In this document: positions 55,785-64,000 of the stretch, in pieces
How positions within the stretch are numbered: the first letter of the stretch is position 1
Layout: every line of letters starts with the position of its first letter
Source: Nemertoderma westbladi
Lineage: Eukaryota > Xenacoelomorpha > Nemertodermatida > Nemertodermatidae
NCBI GenBank assembly: GCA_032718475.1
Contig: JAUCBJ010000943.1
Location: 1 to 64,000 of the forward strand
DNA: 64,000 bases
Reading direction: 5' to 3'
The notes under the pieces: model-generated
Told to the model about the DNA's origin: nothing
The model's input: only the letters and a program-made list of their open reading frames with translations
The model's database searches: none
Translations under genes and position numbers: made by a program

Positions 55785-57730
55785 AGGATTGATTACTCAC
55801 TTTGAGTTCAAATGTATATAATGATATAAAGCTAGGCCTATTTACATAAATTATTTAGCAGATTAAACATTTAACACTACCTATGGACCTGCTGGTTCAA
55901 TTATGGTTTAGGCCTATAAGAAATGAATGAAGAAAACTAAAACTAAATAGATTACCGGGTTGCCTACTAAATTTCTACCTACAATTCTACTACCGGTAAG
56001 GTTTTTGTAGGTTTTTGGAAGGTCACATTTGGTCAACTGGTCAAGATTATATTTTATAGATACCGGTACACTATGATTGATGATACAAAATTGTTTGAAA
56101 GAATGAGTCCGTCAGGTTTCATTGTCATATTAGTTAGGGGGGGTTGGGGTATAATAGGCCAGATTTACACAACAAATTTAGGCATGTGCTACTAATAATT
56201 TTATCCTTTTATACTTCCTACCGCTACCAGGCAGCCAGGGCAGTATGAACTATGCAATATTCTTACTTGTTAATTTCTATTAGGCCTATTTGTTAAATAT
56301 AATAGTTTAGTTATATATTTTAATTAACTATTTATTACACTATTACAGTATTAGTGTAGCCCCCCCCCCCCCCCCCCCCCCCCCCTATAAGTTCAGTAGT
56401 CTATTAGTATCATTAGCATCAATCAATGCATGCAGAATGCAGGCACGCGATTCAGCGAATGCAGAATGCAGGAATGCCACCCCATCCCACAGTCCCATAC
56501 TGCCATACTGCCATAAAAGCATAACGCAAACCATACAGCCATAACCCGATAACCACCTGACTGCCTGTGACCACCAGCTGACCAGAGCCAGAGCTGCAGA
56601 GACCACCCACTGACGCTGACCCAGCCACCTAGCTGCCTGGAGCCTGGACCACTGCTGCACTGTACGTGTACAGTTATCAGCAGCAACGTACATACTACAT
56701 ATGTCAGGATGTAGGTCTGTAGTCAGGTAGTTGAGTTACCGGTCAGCCGGTACCGGACCATCTGACTGCTAACTTGCATCAGTCAGCTTGTCAGTCAGTC
56801 AGTAGTGACAAGACAACTGGACTGGACTGGAACTCATCAGCTGACAATGCTGCAATGCAAGTTGACTTGTTCAGTTGTTTTGAGTGTACAAATGAAATTA
56901 AAAGGCAAATTAAAGATGAAAAATCAAAAACCTAAAAACCCAGTTTCAGGCTTTTTTCAAATTTTAGGTTTTTGACAAAACCTACAAAAACCTAGGTCTG
57001 TAGGTTTACAAAAACCTACTTTGCCAGCCCTGACTGGTTCTGGTGAGTGGTGGTCAGGTCAGGTGCAGGTGGTGGCGGTGTAGTGGCAGAGTGGTAGCTC
57101 GTCCGTCAGCCGGTCCGGTAGGGCCCATCGAACAGTCGAATGTAAAATGTAACCAATTTCAGAATTTCAACTAACTGCTGACTGGCTGAACTGACTAACT
57201 TCAGAACTTACTCTGATTGCTGGATTGTCTGCCTGACAACACCAGCAAAGGTACCTGTACAGTACTGCAGTACACTGCCTGACTGCAGTACTGATTAACT
57301 GAAATCACACTGCTGCACTGAAGCTACTGCCTGACTGCAGACTGCTGTACTGTGTACTGGTTGACAGGCAGACAGATAGGCTGACAGGGCAGGCCAGGCG
57401 TTACTCAGTACAGCAGTAGGCCTACTGCAGTCTGTGACACTGATCCCTAAACATTCCAACCAATAGGAAACCTTCACCATACACAATCATAGGGATAACT
57501 TACCAATTTTAATAAGTTTAATTCTCCTTCTAAATTTGTCAAGTTTATAACTAAATTTTTGATATGCACTTGTTATGTTTAGAAAAATTTATATATCTTA
57601 CAAACTTAATACAACTTGCTGTTTACATGCTAATATTGTAAAATTTATAATGTCGATCATTGGAAAATTGGGGGCATGCAAATTTTGTGTAAGTTTTACT
57701 AAATTAGTAAGGTATTTCGAACCGGGTAGA
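55785..57730. other. region without recognised genes, CTGACTG-rich
   Basis: Contains a C-run of 26 at 56360-56385, then about 1 kb rich in CTGACTGCAGTACTG-like words. No ORF resembles a protein. At 57700-57720 AAATTAGTAAGGTATT..G..CCGGGT matches, inverted, the right flank of the 27-bp minisatellite (50635-50665). Confidence 0.5.
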
Positions 57731-60700
57731 GCCGTTCTCGAGATATTGGGGTGGGGCAATAATAAATTATTAATTAATACATAACTAATTAACGCTTACA
57801 CTTTTTGCATTTTTTATTTTACCTACCCCCACTAAGTCGACCATTGCGAACATTTTTGCTGTGTTACGTTTTTCGATAGCTGCACTCCTTATAGGTTAAA
57901 ATGCCTCCGAAACCGAAAATTCTAGAACATTGACCCCTGGAGGTCAAGGACAGGGTCGCAGCCCAAAACTAACGACACTCTTCAGTAGCAACTCGTATAC
58001 TGTCTACAAAATGGCGTCGGTCCCATCTTCGTAGCTGCAGCCATTCTCGAGATATCGGGGCGGGCCATATATTAATTAGTAATTAACGAATATCTCATTA
58101 AGGGTTGGTCGTGCGGACTTGCCGCAGAAGACTTTTATACTCGAAATTCCATTCTCTACAACTTTGCCAGAGAAAATTTTTTCGTAGCTGCCGCCGTTTT
58201 CGAGATACAGCGCTAATGACATTTCGCTAATTAATAACTCATTAACGGTAATAGATATGGGTTCACCGTGACAGGGTTTTTTGTAGAGCTCGTCGAGACC
58301 AACAATATCGCCAGTCATTGTTTATATAAAAAGTCTTTTAGTTTTCGAGATATATCGATTAAAATTTTTCAATCGTTAATTACTAATTAATTAATTAACA
58401 AAATTTTTTGTAAAAAACTCCCAGATCTTAGATATTGGTCCTCTACACGATGCAAAAAACAGAATGACCGTAGCTATTTCCCTTCTATGAGATGTGCCTA
58501 CTTGTCACCCCACTGCATAAGCCTGTAAATATTGAGCAGGATAGGTTGGTGTTATATGTTTTGTGCTCTCTGTGTTTCGTTCTCTGTGGCGTTTTCTATG
58601 GTCTATGAGGTCTCTATCGAGCCCTTTGGGCTCTATCCACGCCTGATCCCATCTAGAGTAGAGCGCAAATGAGGACATTTGCGCATGCAAGCATCACTGC
58701 GTGGGGCAATTTAATTAATAGTACTTGTGGTTTTATTGTGTTGTACCAACCCAAACATTGTAAATATGAAGAGATGTTATTATCTATACCCATGCATTTG
58801 GAATCATACACAGGTGATGCCTTCAATTATTCAATTCAAAATATTGAAGAAATCTAAGTCGATTTGTAAGGCAGGTTCAAGCATATACATTTATTGTATT
58901 GGTTAACTCCATTATACAAATGTAACGATTAATACCTCAGAAAACTTTTAACTACATGTAGTACTACTGGACCAGTATATTAGTAATAGCTTACAGACAG
59001 CTATAGCAAATACCCACCCACCACCCTTAACATGATTACTTTAATTTCAAATAAACCATGGGTGATTGTTTAATGATGGTTCACCCAGCCATTTCATGTC
59101 TGGGTGAACCAAATGACTTTTGTATACAACCTGACTTCCAAATATCCTTATGTTTTATCACGAAAACTATGATCAAATATCTTTGACCTTTTGACCCTTA
59201 ACATTTAAACTTTTTGCATTTTTTATTTCATCTACCCCCACTAAGTCGACCATTTTGAACATTTTTGCTGTGTTACGTTTTTTGATAGCTGTACTCCTTA
59301 TAGGTCAAAAGGTCACCGAAACGCTAAATTCTAGAACATTGACCTCTAGAGGTCAAGCACAGGGTCACAGCCCAAAACTAACGGCACTCTTCAGTAGCAA
59401 CTCATACACTGCCTACAAAACGGCGTTGGTCCCATGTCCGTAGCTAAAGCCGTTCTCGAGATATTGGGGTGGGGCAATAATTAATTATTAATTAATACAT
59501 AACTAATTAACACTTACACTTTTTGCATTTTTTATTTTACCTACCCCCACTAAGTCAACCATTGCGAACATTTTTGCTGTGTTACGTTTTTCGATAGCTG
59601 CACTCCTTATAGGTTAAAATGCCTCCAAAACCGAAAATTCTAGAACATTGACCCCTGGAGGTCAAGGACTGGGTCGCAGCCCAAAACTAATGACACTCTT
59701 CAGTAGCAACTCGTATACTGTCTACAAAATGGCGTCGGTCCCATCTTCATAGCTGTAGCCATTCTCGAGATATCGGGGCGGTCCATATATTAATTAGTAA
59801 TTAACGAATATCTCATTAAGGGTTGGTCGTACAGACTTGCCGGAGAAGACTTTTATACTCGAAATTCGATTCTCTACAACTTTGCCAGAGAAAATTTTTT
59901 TGTAGCTGCCGCCGTTTTTGAGATAAAGCGCTAATGAGATTTCGCTAATTAATAACTCATTAACGGTAATAGATATGGGTTCGCCGTGACAGGGTTTTTT
60001 GTAGAGCTCGTCGAGACCAACAATATCGCCAGTCATTGTTTATATAAAAAGTCTTTTAGTTTTCGAGATATATCGATTAAAAGTTTTCAATCGTTAATTA
60101 CTAATTAATTAATTAACAAATTTTTTTGCAAAAAACTCCCAGATCTTAGATATTGGTCCTCTACACGATGCAAAAAACAGAATGACCGTAGCTATTTCCC
60201 TTCTATGAGATGTGCCTACTTGTCACCCCACTGCATAAGCCTGTAAATATTGAGCAGGATAGGTTGGTGTTATATGTTTTGTGCTCTCTGTTTTTCGTTC
60301 TCTGTGGCGTTTTCTATGTTCTATGAGGTTCTCTGTCGAGCCCTATGGGCTCTATCCACGCCTGATCCCATCTAGAGTAGAGCGCAAATGAGGACATTTG
60401 CGCATGCAAGCATCACTGCGTGGGGCAATTTAATTAATAGTACTTGTGGTTTTATTGTGTTGTACCAACCCAAACATTGTAAATATGAAGAGATGTTATT
60501 ATCTATACCCATGCATTTGGAATCATACACAGGTGATGCCTTCAATTATACAATTCAAAATATTGAAGAAATCTAAGTCGATTTGTAAGGCAGGTTCAAG
60601 CATATACATTTATTGTATTGGTTAACTCCATTATACAAATGTAACGATTAATACCTCAGAAAACTTTTAACTACATGTAGTACTACTGGACCAGTATATT

Positions 60701-63700
60701 AGTAATAGCTTACAGACAGCTATAGCAAATACCCACCCACCACCCTTAACATGATTACTTTAATTTCAAATAAACCATGGGTGATTGTTTAATGATGGTT
60801 CACCCAGCCATTTCATGTCTGGGTGAACCAAATGACTTTTGTATACAACCTGACTTCCATATATCCTTATGTTTTATCACGAATACTATGATCAAATATC
60901 TTTGACCTTTTGACCCTTAACATTTAAACTTTTTGCATTTTTTATTTCATCTACCCCCACTAAGTCGACCATTGTGAACATTTTTGCTGTGTTACGTTTT
61001 TTGATAGCTGTACTCCTTATAGGTCAAAAGGTCACCGAAACGCTAAATTCTAGAACATTGACCTATAGAGGTCAAGCACTGGGTCGCAGCCCAAAACTAA
61101 CGGCACTCTTCAGTAGCAACTCATACACTGCCTACAAAACGGCGTTGGTCCCATGTCCGTAGCTAGAGCCGTTCTCGAGATATTGGGGTGGAGCAATAAT
61201 TAATTATTAATTAATACATAACTAATTAACGCTTATACTTTTTGCATTTTTTATTTTACCTACCCCCACTAAGTCGACCATTGCGAACATTTTTGCTGTG
61301 TTACGTTTTTCGATAGCTGCACTCCTTATAGGTTAAAATGCCTCCGAATCCGAAAATTCTAGAACATTGACCCCTGGAGGTCAAGGACAGGGTCGCAGCC
61401 CAAAACTAACGACACTCTTCAGTAGCAACTCGTATACTGTCTACAAAATGGCGTCGGTCCCATCTTCGTAGCTGCAGCCATTCTCGAGATATCGGGGCGG
61501 GCCATATATTAATTAGTAATTAACGAATATCTCATTAAGGGTTGGTCGTACGGACTTGCCGCAGAAGACTTTTATACTCGAAATTCCATTCTCTACAACT
61601 TTGCCAGAGAAAATTTTTTCGTAGCTGCCGCCGTTTTCGAGATACAGCGCTAATTAGATTTCGTTAATTAATAACTCATTAACGGTAATATATATGGGTT
61701 CGCCGTGACAGGGTTTTTTGTAGAGCTCGTCTAGACCAACAATTTCGCCAGTCATTGTTTATATAAAAAGTCTTTTAGTTTTCGAGATATATCGATTAAA
61801 AGTTTTCAATCGTTAATTACTAATTAATTAATTAACAAATTTTTTTGCAAAAAACTCCCAGATCTTAGATATTGGTCCTCTACACGATGCAAAAAACAGA
61901 ATGACCGTAGCTATTTCCCTTCTATGAGATGTGCCTACTTGTCACCCCACTGCATAAGCCTGTAAATATTGAGCAGGATAGGTTGGTGTTATATGTTTTG
62001 TGCTCTCTGTGTTTCGTTCTCTGTGGCGTTTTCTATGGTCTATGAGGTTCTCTGTCGAGCCCTATGGGCTCTATCCCCGCCTGATCCCATCTAGAGTAGA
62101 GCGCAAATGAGGACATTTGCGCATGCAAGCATCACTGCGTGGGGCAATTTAATTAATAGTACTTGTGGTTTTATTGTGTTGTACCAACCCAAACATTGTA
62201 AATATGAAGAGATGTTATTATCTATACCCATGCATTTGGAATCATACACAGGTGATGCCTTCAATTATACAATTCAAAATATTGAAGAAATCTAAGTCGA
62301 TTTGTAAGGCAGGTTCAAGCATATACATTTATTGTATTGGTTAACTCCATTATACAAATGTAACGATTAATACCTCAGAAAACTTTTAACTACATGTAGT
62401 ACTACTGGACCAGTATATTAGTAATAGCTTACAGACAGCTATAGCAAATACCCACCCACCACCCTTAACATGATTACTTTAATTTCAAATAAACCATGGG
62501 TGATTGTTTAATGATGGTTCACCCAGCCATTTCATGTCTGGGTGAACCAAATGACTTTTGTATACAACCTGACTTCCATATATCCTTATGTTTTATCACG
62601 AATACTATGATCAAATATCTTTGACCTTTTGACCCTTAACATTTAAACTTTTTGCATTTTTTATTTCATCTACCCCCACTAAGTCGACCATTGTGAACAT
62701 TTTTGCTGTGTTACGTTTTTTGATAGCTGTACTCCTTATAGGTCAAAAGGTCACCGAAACGCTAAATTCTAGAACATTGACCTATAGAGGTCAAGCACTG
62801 GGTCGCAGCCCAAAACTAACGGCACTCTTCAGTAGCAACTCATACACTGCCTACAAAACGGCGTTGGTCCCATGTCCGTAGCTAGAGCCGTTCTCGAGAT
62901 ATTGGGGTGGAGCAATAATTAATTATTAATTAATACATAACTAATTAACGCTTATACTTTTTGCATTTTTTATTTTACCTACCCCCACTAAGTCGACCAT
63001 TGCGAACATTTTTGCTGTGTTACGTTTTTCGATAGCTGCACTCCTTATAGGTTAAAATGCCTCCGAATCCGAAAATTCTAGAACATTGACCCCTGGAGGT
63101 CAAGGACAGGGTCGCAGCCCAAAACTAACGACACTCTTCAGTAGCAACTCGTATACTGTCTACAAAATGGCGTCGGTCCCATCTTCGTAGCTGCAGCCAT
63201 TCTCGAGATATCGGGGCGGGCCATATATTAATTAGTAATTAACGAATATCTCATTAAGGGTTGGTCGTACGGACTTGCCGCAGAAGACTTTTATACTCGA
63301 AATTCCATTCTCTACAACTTTGCCAGAGAAAATTTTTTCGTAGCTGCCGCCGTTTTCGAGATACAGCGCTAATTAGATTTCGTTAATTAATAACTCATTA
63401 ACGGTAATATATATGGGTTCGCCGTGACAGGGTTTTTTGTAGAGCTCGTCTAGACCAACAATTTCGCCAGTCATTGTTTATATAAAAAGTCTTTTAGTTT
63501 TCGAGATATATCGATTAAAAGTTTTCAATCGTTAATTACTAATTAATTAATTAACAAATTTTTTTGCAAAAAACTCCCAGATCTTAGATATTGGTCCTCT
63601 ACACGATGCAAAAAACAGAATGACCGTAGCTATTTCCCTTCTATGAGATGTGCCTACTTGTCACCCCACTGCATAAGCCTGTAAATATTGAGCAGGATAG

Positions 63701-64000
63701 GTTGGTGTTATATGTTTTGTGCTCTCTGTGTTTCGTTCTCTGTGGCGTTTTCTATGGTCTATGAGGTTCTCTGTCGAGCCCTATGGGCTCTATCCCCGCC
63801 TGATCCCATCAAGTGGCAGTATTAACGTTTAGAGCGATATATGGGGCGCCATTCATACATAACGGATCTCATAAAACCCTGCATGAATAACCTTAAGGGC
63901 TAAAATACAAGGACAAAATCAACAAACTGTATCTAGAGTAGAGCGCAAATGAGGACATTTGCGCATGCAAGCATCACTGCGTGGGGCAATTTAATTAATA
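57731..64000. repeat. tandem array of a 1719-bp unit, about 3.6 copies, open at the right
   Basis: Unit starts (at GCCGTTCTCGAGATATTGGG) lie at 57731, 59449, 61168 and 62887. Copies 2 and 3 are almost identical and copy 1 is slightly more diverged. Each unit contains two versions of a segment with ACCCCCACTAAGTCGACCAT and TTTTTGCTGTGTTACGTTTT. It also has several older sub-repeats with TTCTCGAGATAT or TTTTCGAGATA followed by AATTAATTA-rich DNA, and two perfect hairpins (58663-58684; 59078-59110). Short ORFs of 62 and 80 codons recur only because the DNA repeats. Confidence 0.93.
63811..63930. mobile_element. 120-bp insertion in the last unit of the 1719-bp array
   Basis: Starts AAGTGGCAGTATTAACG and ends CAACAAACTGT. 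ATC stands on both sides, while other units have a single ATC there, so it looks like an insertion with a 3-bp duplication. It sits about 10 bp before the GCGCAAATG hairpin. The origin is unknown. Confidence 0.55.

Noticed and set aside
58669-62881. Repeated 62- and 80-codon ORFs in the 1719-bp array
   Set aside because: They recur only because the DNA repeats; no sign of selection on protein sequence can be seen.
1-64000. tRNA or rRNA genes
   Set aside because: No cloverleaf with A- and B-box promoters or conserved rRNA words was noticed on either strand by eye; a dedicated scan was not possible.

Overview
The window is eukaryotic, from a bilaterian animal and most likely a marine invertebrate. 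It carries a spliced nuclear receptor gene of the NR4A family with GT-AG introns, an intact Lifeguard/TMBIM membrane-protein gene, animal transposon families (Tc1/mariner, piggyBac-like, RTE, BEL/Pao, P/THAP, Tnp2/CACTA-type), long poly-C/poly-G runs and very long tandem repeats. TACCGGTA and TAGGCCTA words are frequent in the unique DNA. The phylum cannot be fixed from this sequence alone.

Layout. 1.5-15.7 kb (minus strand): an NR4A-like gene in five coding exons (15724-14212, 13150-12981, 12415-12204, 9685-9507, 1772-1528). The reading phase is continuous across all four introns and gives a predicted 772-residue receptor. Intron 3 holds a decayed RTE LINE. Intron 4 is almost entirely one Tc1/mariner element (1859-9395). 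That element was itself broken by a piggyBac-like insertion, by a minisatellite grown from its own transposase gene, and by an RTE LINE sitting inside that minisatellite. Four CAATGACG (CRE half-site) motifs lie about 0.9 kb upstream of the NR4A start codon.

19.7-32.5 kb: a young 12.7 kb BEL/Pao-type LTR retrotransposon with 1159-bp LTRs and the target duplication GACGA. It keeps a coiled-coil ORF, Gag, zinc knuckles and protease but has lost reverse transcriptase, RNase H and integrase. It carries unrecognised ORFs near its 3' end. It splits a small minus-strand open frame.

34.4-39.3 kb: an RTE 3'-end fragment, a P-superfamily (THAP) element with a perfect 8-bp target duplication, and a foldback element made of E-box-bearing tandem repeats. 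39.5-40.5 kb: an intact, intronless Lifeguard/TMBIM gene.

41.4-50.6 kb: two large minisatellites (25-bp and 27-bp units) that create giant spurious ORFs. 51.6-55.8 kb (minus strand): two intact ORFs, a Tnp2-type DDE transposase and a BEN-domain protein, probably one mobile element. 57.7 kb to the end: a tandem array of a 1719-bp unit, itself built of older sub-repeats, running off the window.

Only NR4A and Lifeguard look like ordinary host genes. The rest is nested mobile and tandem DNA whose insertion order can largely be read from target duplications and interrupted frames.
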